Assembly: GCA_905197435.1 (NCBI GenBank) | Contig: CAJJYX010000081.1 | Location: forward strand, 1 to 13,479 | DNA: 13,479 nucleotides | DNA from: an uncultured Bacteroides sp. | GTDB lineage: Bacteria > Bacteroidota > Bacteroidia > Bacteroidales > Bacteroidaceae | Reading direction: 5' to 3' | Shown here: positions 1 through 7,900 of the stretch, piece by piece | How positions within the stretch are numbered: position 1 is the stretch's first letter | Layout: every line of letters begins with the position of its first letter | Notes under the pieces: model-generated | Told to the model about the DNA's origin: nothing | Database searches by the model: none | What the model saw: the letters and a program-made list of their open reading frames with translations, nothing else | Translations under genes and position numbers: made by a program

Positions 1-481
1 TGCGCATGCCCTTGAACACCTTAGCAGGGTAAGAACAAGCACCGATAGAACCCGGCTTACGCAAACGGTCGTCCTGGCCGTGAGTAGTCTGACCTACACC
101 ACCGAAACCATGACGTTTTACTACACCCTGGAACCCCTTACCTTTAGAAGTACCTACAACGTCAACAAAAGTTGTGTCATTGAACAGTTCTACGGTAACA
201 GTGTCACCCAGATTCAACTCTGTTTCAAATTCTTTGAACTCAGCCAAGTGTTTCTTGGGAGTTACTCCAGCTTTCTTAAAGTGCCCCATCAGAGGCTTTG
301 TAGTGTGCTTCTCCTTTTTGTCTTGGAAGCCCAGCTGAACAGCTTCATAACCGTCCTTTTCTACAGTTTTCACTTGAGTAACAACACAAGGACCTGCTTC
401 GATAACAGTGCATGGTACATTCTTACCCTCGGCACTGAAAACGGATGTCATTCCGATTTTTTTTCCTAATAATCCTGGCAT
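1..481 (-). CDS. rplC: 50S ribosomal protein L3 (uL3), 3'-truncated by the window edge
   Basis: L3 binds 23S rRNA early in 50S assembly and sends a long loop toward the peptidyl transferase centre. The start at 481 gives [15 protein letters not shown], the typical L3 N-terminus. The first 160 residues are present; the family is usually about 205-210 residues, so the last 45 or so lie outside the window. The central-loop signature is visible: [16 protein letters not shown] (about 113-128), then GQTTHGQDD and RKPGSIG before VFKG. Residue 150 is Ser in GACSYPAK, where E. coli has GQNQTPGK. The gene starts 19 nt after the rpsJ stop, so the two are almost certainly co-transcribed, as in the S10 operon. 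The upstream bases are A/U-rich with no Shine-Dalgarno motif. Identity is secure from sequence signatures alone. Confidence 0.97.
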   Translation of the reverse strand, partial: MPGLLGKKIGMTSVFSAEGKNVPCTVIEAGPCVVTQVKTVEKDGYEAVQLGFQDKKEKHTTKPLMGHFKKAGVTPKKHLAEFKEFETELNLGDTVTVELFNDTTFVDVVGTSKGKGFQGVVKRHGFGGVGQTTHGQDDRLRKPGSIGACSYPAKVFKGMR

Positions 482-500
482 TTCACTTAATTTTTAATAC

Positions 501-806
501 TTACACTTTGATTTCTACTTCCACACCACTCGGCAACTCCAACTTCATAAGAGCATCTACTGTCTTAGCCGTTGAGCTATAGATGTCGATCAGTCTCTTG
601 TAAGAAGAGAGCTCGAATTGTTCACGCGACTTCTTGTTAACGAAAGTCGAACGGTTTACGGTAAAGATACGCTTGTGCGTAGGAAGAGGAATCGGACCGC
701 TAACGATAGCGCCCGTTGTCTTCACCGTTCTTACAATCTTCTCAGCTGACTTGTCAACCAAGTTGTGGTCGTAAGATTTCAGTTTGATTCTAATTTTTTG
801 ACTCAT
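501..806 (-). CDS. rpsJ: 30S ribosomal protein S10 (uS10)
   Basis: S10 is a head protein of the 30S subunit and, as NusE, also takes part in transcription antitermination and transcription-translation coupling. The 101-residue product has the normal family length. It starts [18 protein letters not shown] and contains the conserved loop [17 protein letters not shown] (about 37-53), followed by [16 protein letters not shown]. The first gene of the E. coli S10 operon, here it follows fusA after an 86-nt spacer with a hairpin, joining str-type and S10-type gene sets. rplC follows after 19 nt. No clear TAnnTTTG promoter is visible in the spacer, so transcription probably continues from the rpsL promoter, although a weak promoter cannot be excluded. 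Confidence 0.97.
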   Translation of the reverse strand: MSQKIRIKLKSYDHNLVDKSAEKIVRTVKTTGAIVSGPIPLPTHKRIFTVNRSTFVNKKSREQFELSSYKRLIDIYSSTAKTVDALMKLELPSGVEVEIKV

Positions 807-842
807 TACTGTCTTTGGTTATTAAATAGTTATATAAGATGA

Positions 843-880
843 GTTCCGCAGGCTAAGAGTCATTCGCTAGCCTACGGGAC
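843..880 (-). promoter_or_regulatory. Hairpin in the fusA-rpsJ spacer
   Basis: Arms at 846-855 and 868-877 pair over 10 bp around a 12-nt loop. The one imperfect position (849/874) is C/A as plus-strand RNA but G-U as minus-strand RNA, so the structure belongs to the fusA-rpsJ message. Two more pairs (843/880, 844/879) extend it past a single mismatch. It is not followed by a U-run, so it does not look like an intrinsic terminator. It begins 40 nt upstream of the rpsJ start. Possible roles are RNA processing, stability control or ribosomal-protein feedback; the sequence cannot decide among them. Confidence 0.6.
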
Positions 881-892
881 TTCAAGTTTTCT

Positions 893-3010
893 TTAAATTA
901 AATCGGCACGACCCTTTACTTCTTCCAATACTGCCTTAGCAATAGAGTTGGAAACCTGAGCGTGGTGAGAATATACCATTGAAGAGGTTGCACGACCAGA
1001 AGTGATAGTACGTAAAGCTGTTACGTAACCAAACATTTCTGCCAGCGGAACCATTGCCTTCACAATACGAGCACCGGAACGGCTAGATTCCATACCTTCT
1101 ACCTGACCACGACGCTTATTCAAGTCACCGATTACATCACCCATGTTTTCCTCCGGAGTAACAACTTCCAGTTTCATGATAGGTTCCATCAATACCGGAC
1201 CTGCCTTAGCGCAAGCATTCTTATATGCCTGGATAGCACAGATTTCGAATGACAACTGGTCAGAGTCAACCGGGTGGAAAGAACCATCGAGCAAGGTTAC
1301 TTTCAGTGAATCCAACGGATAACCAGCCAATACACCATTCTTCATTGCAGTAGTGAATCCCTTCTGTACAGACGGGATGAATTCCTTAGGAATGTTACCG
1401 CCCTTCACTTCATCAACGAACTGCAATCCGCCTTCCTTGAAGTCTTCATCAACCGGGCCGATGTTCACGATGATATCAGCGAACTTACCGCGACCACCTG
1501 ACTGCTTCTTGTAAACTTCACGCAAATTAACGGTCTTAGTGATAGCTTCCTTGTAGTTAACCTGAGGCTTGCCTTGGTTACATTCAACCTTGAACTCACG
1601 TTTCAGACGGTCGATGATGATATCCAAGTGCAACTCACCCATACCGGAGATAACTGTCTGACCAGTCTGCTCGTCAGTTCTAACGGTAAACGTCGGGTCT
1701 TCTTCAGCCAGCTTAGCCAAACCATTTGACAGTTTATCCATATCCTTCTGAGTCTTAGGCTCAACGGCAATACCGATTACCGGTTCCGGGAAGTCCATAG
1801 ATTCCAATACAATCGGTGCAGTTTCGTCACACAATGTATCACCAGTGTGTATATCCTTAAAGCCTACACCAGCACCAATATCACCAGCACCGATAACTTC
1901 TACCGGATTCTGCTTGTTTGAATGCATCTGGAACAGGCGAGATACGCGTTCCTTCTTTCTTGAACGGGAATTATAAATATAAGAGCCTGCTTCAATCTTT
2001 CCAGAATAAACACGGAAGAAAGTCAAACGGCCTACATACGGGTCTGTAGCGATCTTGAATGCCAAAGCTGATGTTTTTTCATCATCATCCGGCTTACGAT
2101 CTTCTTCCAAACCAGTATCAGGATTAGTACCTATGATGTTCGGAGTATCCAACGGAGAAGGCAGGAATGCACAAACATAGTCAAGCAATGTCTGTACGCC
2201 TTTGTTCTTGAATGAAGAACCGCACAGCATCGGAACGACAGCCATTTGTACTGTAGCATTGCGGAGTGCTCTCAAAATCTCTTCTTCTGTAATAGTAGAA
2301 GGATCATCGAAATACTTCTCCATCAAAGCATCATCAAACTCAGCTACTTTTTCGAGCATTTTATCTCTCCATTCGTTAGCTTCGTCTACCAAATTGGCAG
2401 GAATTTCTTCCACTGAATAGTCAGCACCCATTGTTTCATCATGCCAATAGATAGCTTTCATTTTAATAAGGTCAACCAACCCCTTGAAAGTTTCTTCAGC
2501 ACCAATGGGAATAACGATAGGACATGGATTGGCGCCCAAAACATCCTTCATCTGACGAACAACTTCAAAGAAGTCTGCGCCGGAACGGTCCATTTTATTA
2601 ACATAGCCGATACGCGGTACATTATACTTGTCGGCCTGACGCCAAACCGTTTCAGATTGCGGCTCAACACCACCAACGGCACAATAAGTAGCAACAGCGC
2701 CATCCAACACACGCAAAGAGCGCTCCACCTCAGCTGTAAAGTCAACGTGTCCCGGAGTGTCAATCAAGTTGATTTTATAAGTATTACCGGCATATTTCCA
2801 ATGAGTAGTGGTAGCCGCAGAAGTGATAGTGATACCACGTTCCTGCTCTTGCTCCATCCAGTCCATTGTTGCGGCACCATCATGAACTTCACCAATCTTA
2901 TGAGTCAGACCTGTATAAAAAAGGATACGTTCAGAGGTTGTAGTCTTTCCGGCATCAATGTGAGCCATGATACCGATATTACGTGTCAAATGTAAATCAT
3001 GCTTTGCCAT
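893..3010 (-). CDS. fusA: Translation elongation factor G
   Basis: EF-G is the cytoplasmic GTPase that moves tRNAs and mRNA through the ribosome after peptide bond formation; with RRF it also helps recycle ribosomes. The 705 residues match the family length. GTPase motifs are intact: P-loop AHIDAGKTT (16-24), switch I RGITI (58-62), DTPGH (84-88, with catalytic His88) and NKMD (138-141). Later domains follow in order: domain II from about 310, domain III with GMGELHLDI (about 456-464), domain IV from about 500 with QSGGRGKF and the tip segment GSFHPVD carrying His579, and a domain V end with [14 protein letters not shown]. It follows rpsG by 55 nt, as in str operons. tuf, the usual next gene in E. 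coli, is absent. Some Bacteroidota carry a second, divergent EF-G; the intact motifs and ribosomal location mark this as the canonical one. Confidence 0.98.
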   Translation of the reverse strand: MAKHDLHLTRNIGIMAHIDAGKTTTSERILFYTGLTHKIGEVHDGAATMDWMEQEQERGITITSAATTTHWKYAGNTYKINLIDTPGHVDFTAEVERSLRVLDGAVATYCAVGGVEPQSETVWRQADKYNVPRIGYVNKMDRSGADFFEVVRQMKDVLGANPCPIVIPIGAEETFKGLVDLIKMKAIYWHDETMGADYSVEEIPANLVDEANEWRDKMLEKVAEFDDALMEKYFDDPSTITEEEILRALRNATVQMAVVPMLCGSSFKNKGVQTLLDYVCAFLPSPLDTPNIIGTNPDTGLEEDRKPDDDEKTSALAFKIATDPYVGRLTFFRVYSGKIEAGSYIYNSRSRKKERVSRLFQMHSNKQNPVEVIGAGDIGAGVGFKDIHTGDTLCDETAPIVLESMDFPEPVIGIAVEPKTQKDMDKLSNGLAKLAEEDPTFTVRTDEQTGQTVISGMGELHLDIIIDRLKREFKVECNQGKPQVNYKEAITKTVNLREVYKKQSGGRGKFADIIVNIGPVDEDFKEGGLQFVDEVKGGNIPKEFIPSVQKGFTTAMKNGVLAGYPLDSLKVTLLDGSFHPVDSDQLSFEICAIQAYKNACAKAGPVLMEPIMKLEVVTPEENMGDVIGDLNKRRGQVEGMESSRSGARIVKAMVPLAEMFGYVTALRTITSGRATSSMVYSHHAQVSNSIAKAVLEEVKGRADLI

Positions 3011-3065
3011 TTCTAATTCTTTACTTTAAGTTTTTAATCTTCTAATTAGTTAGTCTCTTATAGTA

Positions 3066-3542
3066 TTAGAATCTAAAATGAGCAAATGCACGGTTAGCTT
3101 CCGCCATTCTATGCATATCTTCTTTACGTTTGTAAGCACCGCCCTGTTCATTGAAAGCATCCATGATTTCAGCAGCCAGCTTATCAGCCATAGATTTACC
3201 GCCACGCTTGCGCGCAAAAATAATCAAATTCTTCATGGAAATTGATTCCTTACGGTCGGCACGGATTTCTGTAGGAACTTGGAAAGTAGCACCACCCACA
3301 CGGCGAGACTTAACTTCCACTTGAGGAGTCACATTATCCAGAGCTTTTTTCCAGATTTCAAGAGCAGACTTTTCTTCGTTCTGCATTTTGTTCTTCACTG
3401 TTTCCAAAGCAGCATAAAAGATTTCATAGGAAGTATTCTTCTTTCCATCATACATCAGATGGTTCACGAATTTGGAAACTTTCACATCATTGAACACGGG
3501 ATCCGGCAGGATAACGCGTTTTTTTGGTTTTGCTTTTCTCAT
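3066..3542 (-). CDS. rpsG: 30S ribosomal protein S7 (uS7)
   Basis: S7 is the primary binder of the 3' major domain of 16S rRNA, starts assembly of the 30S head and lines the E site. The 158 residues are close to the usual 156-179. The protein starts [17 protein letters not shown], and the family signature follows: [13 protein letters not shown] (about 23-35), then [15 protein letters not shown] (about 80-94) and the C-terminal helices ending in [12 protein letters not shown]. It lies between rpsL (155-nt spacer) and fusA (55-nt spacer), the standard str order. In E. coli, S7 represses its own operon by binding the rpsL-rpsG intercistronic mRNA; the long, hairpin-bearing spacer here is a natural candidate for a similar site, which is inference. 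No Shine-Dalgarno motif directly precedes the start. Confidence 0.98.
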   Translation of the reverse strand: MRKAKPKKRVILPDPVFNDVKVSKFVNHLMYDGKKNTSYEIFYAALETVKNKMQNEEKSALEIWKKALDNVTPQVEVKSRRVGGATFQVPTEIRADRKESISMKNLIIFARKRGGKSMADKLAAEIMDAFNEQGGAYKRKEDMHRMAEANRAFAHFRF

Positions 3543-3595
3543 TTGTCTGAAAGAATAATGTTTTTCGTTCTTGGTTGTTTACTTCTGTTTTCTTC

Positions 3596-3615
3596 AACTC
3601 TCCCTCCGGAGAATT
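3596..3615 (-). promoter_or_regulatory. Hairpin in the rpsL-rpsG spacer
   Basis: An 8-bp stem (3596-3603 with 3608-3615) closes a tetraloop, GGAG in the minus-strand message. Seven pairs are Watson-Crick and one is U-G only in the minus-strand RNA. It lies about 53 nt upstream of the rpsG start and is not followed by a U-run. It contains the only strong anti-Shine-Dalgarno complement (GGAGG) seen in a spacer here, at 3603-3607, too far away to be the rpsG ribosome binding site. A role in S7 feedback is possible by analogy with E. coli; the RNA itself is not recognisably homologous. Confidence 0.5.
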
Positions 3616-3697
3616 TACTCAACCTTTAGCATTTCCAACAAACTAAAACGTAAGTTATTACTTTTAATTTTCTGTTTTCAGGTATCAGGCCGCCAGA

Positions 3698-4099
3698 TTA
3701 TTTTTTCTTAGCAGGAGCTGCTTGACCTGGTTTCGGACGTTTTGCACCATATTTGGAACGTCTTTGTGTACGACCTGCGACACCTGCAGTATCCAAAGTA
3801 CCACGTACGATGTGATAACGCACACCCGGAAGGTCTTTTACACGGCCGCCACGTACCAGTACGATAGAGTGTTCCTGCAAGTTGTGGCCTTCTCCCGGAA
3901 TATAAGAGTTTACCTCTTTACCATTGGTCAAACGTACACGAGCTACTTTACGCATAGCTGAATTCGGTTTCTTCGGAGTGGTTGTGTACACTCTCACGCA
4001 AACGCCACGTCTTTGAGGGCAAGAGTCCAAGGCAGGAGACTTTGATTTCTCCACCAGCACTTCGCGTCCTTTTCTTACTAATTGCTGAATTGTAGGCAT
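3698..4099 (-). CDS. rpsL: 30S ribosomal protein S12 (uS12)
   Basis: S12 sits at the 30S decoding centre and governs tRNA selection accuracy; it is the classic streptomycin-resistance target. The 133 residues start [13 protein letters not shown] and contain the signature [19 protein letters not shown] (39-57). Lys43 and Lys88, the main resistance positions (Met counted as 1), are both wild type. Asp89 in RVKDLPG is the residue methylthiolated by RimO in E. coli. The tail is basic ([10 protein letters not shown]). It is the first gene of the str-type block, preceded by a good Bacteroides promoter at 4163-4192 and a leader of about 60 nt, and followed by rpsG after 155 nt. The leader is very A/U-rich with no Shine-Dalgarno motif. 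Confidence 0.98.
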   Translation of the reverse strand: MPTIQQLVRKGREVLVEKSKSPALDSCPQRRGVCVRVYTTTPKKPNSAMRKVARVRLTNGKEVNSYIPGEGHNLQEHSIVLVRGGRVKDLPGVRYHIVRGTLDTAGVAGRTQRRSKYGAKRPKPGQAAPAKKK

Positions 4100-4136
4100 T
4101 TTAATTGTTTTTAGTTATATATTATTGTTTATATTA

Positions 4137-4186
4137 ATTCAAAACTATACACTTTTGGGCTGCAAAGATACTAATAAGTTTTGAAT
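4137..4186. repeat. 9-bp inverted repeat flanking the rpsL -7 element
   Basis: ATTCAAAAC (4137-4145) and GTTTTGAAT (4178-4186) are perfect inverted copies, 41 bp apart centre to centre, roughly four helical turns. One half lies in the -33/-7 spacer and the other just downstream of the expected transcription start, with the -7 element near the centre of symmetry. That geometry would suit an operator for a dimeric regulator, but the region is A/T-rich and a chance match is possible. Confidence 0.4.
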
Positions 4187-4192
4187 AATCAA
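4163..4192 (-). promoter_or_regulatory. Bacteroides-type promoter for the rpsL-rpsG-fusA block
   Basis: Read on the minus strand, TATCTTTG (4163-4170) matches the Bacteroides -7 consensus TAnnTTTG exactly. TTG (4190-4192) lies 19 bp upstream, where the -33 TTTG element is expected. Transcription should start near 4156-4159, giving a leader of about 57-60 nt before rpsL. The match in both elements and spacing makes this the best promoter in the window. The start point is inferred, not observed. Confidence 0.78.
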
Positions 4193-4216
4193 TGCACTAC
4201 AAGTTTTTTTTTGATT

Positions 4217-4528
4217 TCACGCTTCACCCTTGATGTTGGAAAGTGGTGGAAATGTTTGTTCGCCCGGCATACAAATCGGGCCAAAGGAACGCTCATATTT
4301 CTCAATATTCTCCTCGAGTGCACGCAGCAAACGCTTAGCATGTTCAGGCACTAAAACTATGCGCGATTGCACGCCGGCCTTCGGCATTCCGGGCATCACG
4401 CGGATAAAATCTAAAATAAATTCCGAGCTGGAATGAGTTATAATAGCCAGATTAGCATACGTACCTTGTGCCACTTCTTCCTTCAATTCTATCTGGAGTT
4501 GACCGTTGTTGTTCTCTTGATTTTCCAT
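4217..4528 (-). CDS. DUF3467 domain-containing protein, function unknown
   Basis: The product is a 103-residue protein that I recognise as a likely DUF3467 member from family hallmarks: GTYANLAIITHSSSEFILDF (the YxN and EF-DF pattern), a basic stretch with RIVLVPEHAKRLLRALEENIEKYE, and a closing FGPICMPG. No signal peptide or membrane segment is visible, so it is probably cytoplasmic. The N-terminus is Asn/Gln/Glu-rich (MENQENNNGQ). I chose the start at 4528 because the frame's earlier ATG at 4600 would add a 24-residue segment (MHIIRKKRVLLVYLL...) that overlaps a good promoter at 4568-4575 and does not resemble the family. It lies between rpoC and rpsL, 117 nt before rpsL, on the same strand. 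That position suggests a link to transcription or translation, but no function can be assigned from sequence. Confidence 0.85.
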   Translation of the reverse strand: MENQENNNGQLQIELKEEVAQGTYANLAIITHSSSEFILDFIRVMPGMPKAGVQSRIVLVPEHAKRLLRALEENIEKYERSFGPICMPGEQTFPPLSNIKGEA

Positions 4529-4567
4529 ATTACACAATTGTTTTAAAAATGTTCTTAAAAGATAGAC

Positions 4568-4575
4568 CAAAAGTA
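4568..4575 (-). promoter_or_regulatory. Probable promoter (-7 element) for the DUF3467 gene
   Basis: On the minus strand TACTTTTG is an exact TAnnTTTG match. Transcription would start near 4561-4564, leaving a leader of about 35 nt before the ATG at 4528. The -33 region is weak: ATGCAC lies near the expected place rather than TTTG. The site lies downstream of the rpoC terminator, where a new promoter is needed, and it supports the shorter start of the gene. Confidence 0.55.
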
Positions 4576-4869
4576 CTCTTTTTTTTCGGATGATGTGCAT
4601 TTAAATTCAAAAAGTGCATGATAGTCCGGATAGAAAAAAAAGGATATAAGCAAGTAAGCCCACACAGTAAAGGCACTATATCCATAGGACAGTATCAGTA
4701 CAAAAGGCTTGCAGCATCACTGCACTATAGATACAATAATACTGCAACCACTTTGCGGTGCCTCTGCCACATACATGCAGAAACAATTCACTGCGTTTGC
4801 AGCGCCACTATATTCTATCTACAGAAAGTATAAGAAGTGGCATCGAAAGAAGAAGCTTGGGCAAAATAA
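4576..4869. other. Spacer between the DUF3467 promoter and the rpoC terminator; no gene supported
   Basis: This stretch has no convincing gene. Short open frames exist on the plus strand (for example 4618-4833, 71 codons), but they have no promoter of the TAnnTTTG type, no recognisable protein family, and overlap each other in different frames. The heptamer CACTATA occurs three times in the same orientation (4674-4680, 4723-4729, 4806-4812), and short CTGCA/TGCAG motifs recur between 4711 and 4803. I find no strong hairpin. It may be decayed sequence or hold an unrecognised small RNA. Confidence 0.5.
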
Positions 4870-4905
4870 AGAGGGAATACCCCTTTTGCAGGATATTCCC
4901 TCTCT
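4868..4905 (-). terminator. Rho-independent terminator after rpoC
   Basis: Arms 4870-4882 and 4891-4903 form a 13-bp stem in the minus-strand RNA, with one U-G pair (4893/4880) and an 8-nt loop. The distal side reads UUUAUUUUG in the RNA, a good U-tract. It lies 37 nt beyond the rpoC stop. As plus-strand RNA the same stem has a C/A mismatch and is also followed by a T-rich stretch (CTTATTTTT), but no gene converges from that side. This should end most rpoBC transcripts. Confidence 0.88.
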
Positions 4906-4940
4906 TATTTTTAATGAAATTCTATGACGTTGTATCGGGG

Positions 4941-7900
4941 TTATCCCTCTACTTTCTCATCTACGGCATAATCGAGTACCGTCTTCTTATTGGCGAGCAT
5001 ACGATCGTATTCTTCCTTGGAACCAACGATAATCTTCTCGAACTCTCGCTGTCCGGTACCCGCAGGAATCAGGTGACCGCAGATTACGTTCTCCTTCATT
5101 CCTTCTAGACGGTCTACTTTTCCGTTGATGGCAGCCTCGTTCAGCACCTTCGTCGTTTCCTGGAAAGAAGCAGCCGACATAAAGCTTGAAGTCTGCAATG
5201 CAGCGCGGGTAATACCTTGAAGAATCTGTGTAGAAGTTGCAGGCACAGCGTCGCGCACTTCCACCGGTTTCAAGTCACGGCGTTTCAACATGGAGTTCTC
5301 GTCACGCAACTTACGGGCTGTTACAATCTGGCCAGCCTGCAGACTTTGGGAATCTCCGGCATCCACAACCACCTTTTTACCCCAAATACGGTCGTTCTCT
5401 TCCATGAATTCCAGCTTGTCAACAACCTGCTGTTCCAAGAAGCGGGTATCGCCCGGCTCGTCGATTTGCACCTTACGCATCATCTGACGAACGATGATTT
5501 CAAAGTGTTTATCATTAATCTTCACACCTTGCAGACGGTAAACGTCCTGAACCTCATTTACGATATATTCTTGTACAGCCGTAGGACCTTTGATGGCAAG
5601 GATGTCCGCAGGTGTGATAGCACCGTCGGACAACGGAGTACCGGCACGTACATAGTCGTTCTCCTGAACCAGAATCTGCTTGGACAACGGCACAAGGTAC
5701 TTCTTCACTTCACCTGTCTTGGAAGTAACGATGATTTCACGATTACCGCGTTTCACCTTACCCATTGTAACCTCACCGTCGATTTCGGAAACCACGGCAG
5801 GATTGGACGGATTACGTGCCTCGAACAACTCGGTGACACGAGGAAGACCACCCGTAATATCACCCGCCTTACCTACGGCACGCGGAATCTTCACGATAAC
5901 TTCACCGGCCTTCACCTTCTGTCCGTCTTCAACTACCACGTGACCACCCACCGGCAAGTTGTATGTACGGATCAGTTCGCCGTCTTCGGTCATGATGTGT
6001 GCGGTAGGCACCTTCGTCTTGTCTTTGGACTCGATGATGATGATTTCGCGCAAACCGGTAGATTCGTCAGATTCCACCTTATAGGTTACGTTTTCAATAA
6101 CGCCCTCAAATTCAATCTTACCGGTAGCTTCGGTAATGATAACCGCGTTGAACGGATCCCAGCGGGCAATCATCTTGCCTTTCTCTACCATTTCACCGTC
6201 AGTCGCATAGAGCGTGGAACCGTAAGGTACATTGTGGGTGGAAAGTACGATGCCCGTGTTAACATCCACAAAACGTACTTCGGCCAGACGGCCTACCACT
6301 ACCTTTGCCGGTTCGCCGGCTTCGTCAATAACGTCTACCGTACGGAGCTCTTCAAACTCCAAACGGGCAGGGTTCTTGGCTACAATACTTGCGTTGGCTG
6401 CGATATTGGCAGCCGTACCACCGGCGTGGAATGTACGCAGTGTCAACTGTGTACCCGGCTCACCGATAGACTGTGCGGCAATTACACCAACTGCCTCACC
6501 CTTCTGAACCATGCGGCTAGAAGCCAGGTTACGTCCATAGCACTTCGCACAAACGCCCTTCTTGGATTCACAAGTCAGTACAGAACGGATTTCCACACTC
6601 TCAATCGGAGAATTTTCAATCTTCTGTGCGATGTCCTCGGTAATTTCCTCACCGCCGGCAACAATCAGTTCACCGGTTGTAGGATGTACTATATCGTGTA
6701 CAGACACACGGCCTAGAATACGTTCATACAGTGTAGCAATGACTTCATCATTGTTTTTCAGCGCCGTACAAACCAATCCGCGCAACGTGCCACAGTCTTC
6801 TTCATTAATAATCACATCGTGTGATACGTCAACCAGACGACGGGTCAGGTATCCAGCATCGGCTGTCTTCAAGGCGGTATCGGCAAGACCCTTACGAGCA
6901 CCGTGGGTAGAGATAAAGTACTCCAACACAGACAAACCTTCCTTAAAGTTAGACAGAATCGGGTTCTCGATAATCTGACCGCCTTCGGCACCTGCTTTTT
7001 GAGGCTTTGCCATCAAACCACGCATACCGGAGAGCTGACGAATCTGTTCCTTAGAACCACGGGCACCGGAATCCAACATCATGTATACAGAGTTGAAACC
7101 TTGGTCGTCGTTCGAAATAGTCTTCATCAAGATATTGGACAACTCTGAGTTTACATGTGTCCAGATATCGATTACCTGATTGTAACGTTCGTTGTTGGTG
7201 ATGAAGCCCATGTTATAGTTGTTGATTACCTGCTCTACTTCATCATAACCCTTCTGTACCAATGCTTCCTTCTCTTCCGGGATGATGATGTCACCCAAGT
7301 TGAACGACAGACCGCCCTTGAAGGCCATGTAGTAACCGAGATTCTTGATACCGTCGAGGAAGTCGGCTGCCTTGGCAACACCACACACCTTGATTACGTG
7401 ACTGATGATGTCACGGAGTGACTTCTTGGAGATAATCGTATTGATGTATCCGGCTTCTACCGGAACAATTTCGTTTACAATGACACGTCCCACGGAAGTA
7501 TCGTGCATCATCTTGTCCACAATGTTACCATTCTCATCGACGTCTTTCACTACGACGCTTACCGGAGCATGGATATCGCACTTGCCTTCGTTGTAGGCAA
7601 TCAATGCCTCTTCGGGACCGTAGAATATCAAGCCCTCACCTTTAGCTCCTTTGCGCAATTTGGTGATGTAGTACAAACCGAGTACCATATCCTGAGCGGG
7701 CACAGTGATAGGAGCACCGTTGGCAGGGTTCAATATATTGTGTGACTGGAGCATCAGCATCTGTGCTTCCAAAATTGCTTCATTACTCAACGGCAAGTGT
7801 ACAGCCATCTGGTCACCGTCGAAGTCGGCGTTGAACGCCGTACATGCCAACGGGTGCAACTGAATTGCCTTACCTTCGATCATCTTGGGTTGGAATGCCT

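Noticed and set aside
80..469. A 129-codon plus-strand frame over rplC
   Set aside because: The opposite strand encodes a clear L3 protein; this is a shadow frame without any family signal.
3011..3065. CTAATTAG palindrome in the rpsG-fusA spacer as an operator
   Set aside because: An 8-bp A/T-rich palindrome is expected by chance in such spacers, and no promoter element accompanies it.
3619..3636. Five-codon upstream frame (ATG to TAA, MLKVE) in the rpsL-rpsG spacer on the minus strand
   Set aside because: It is too short to separate from chance, and nothing suggests that it is translated.
4618..5108. Overlapping plus-strand open frames (71, 72 and 116 codons) between DUF3467 and rpoC
   Set aside because: They are in different frames, no protein family is recognisable, no TAnnTTTG promoter precedes them, and the longest runs through the terminator into the rpoC 3' end.
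5217..6716. A 499-codon open frame on the plus strand, antisense to rpoC
   Set aside because: It overlaps highly conserved rpoC sequence, including the second zinc site and trigger loop, has no recognisable domain, promoter or initiation context, and is explained by the codon use of rpoC on the other strand.
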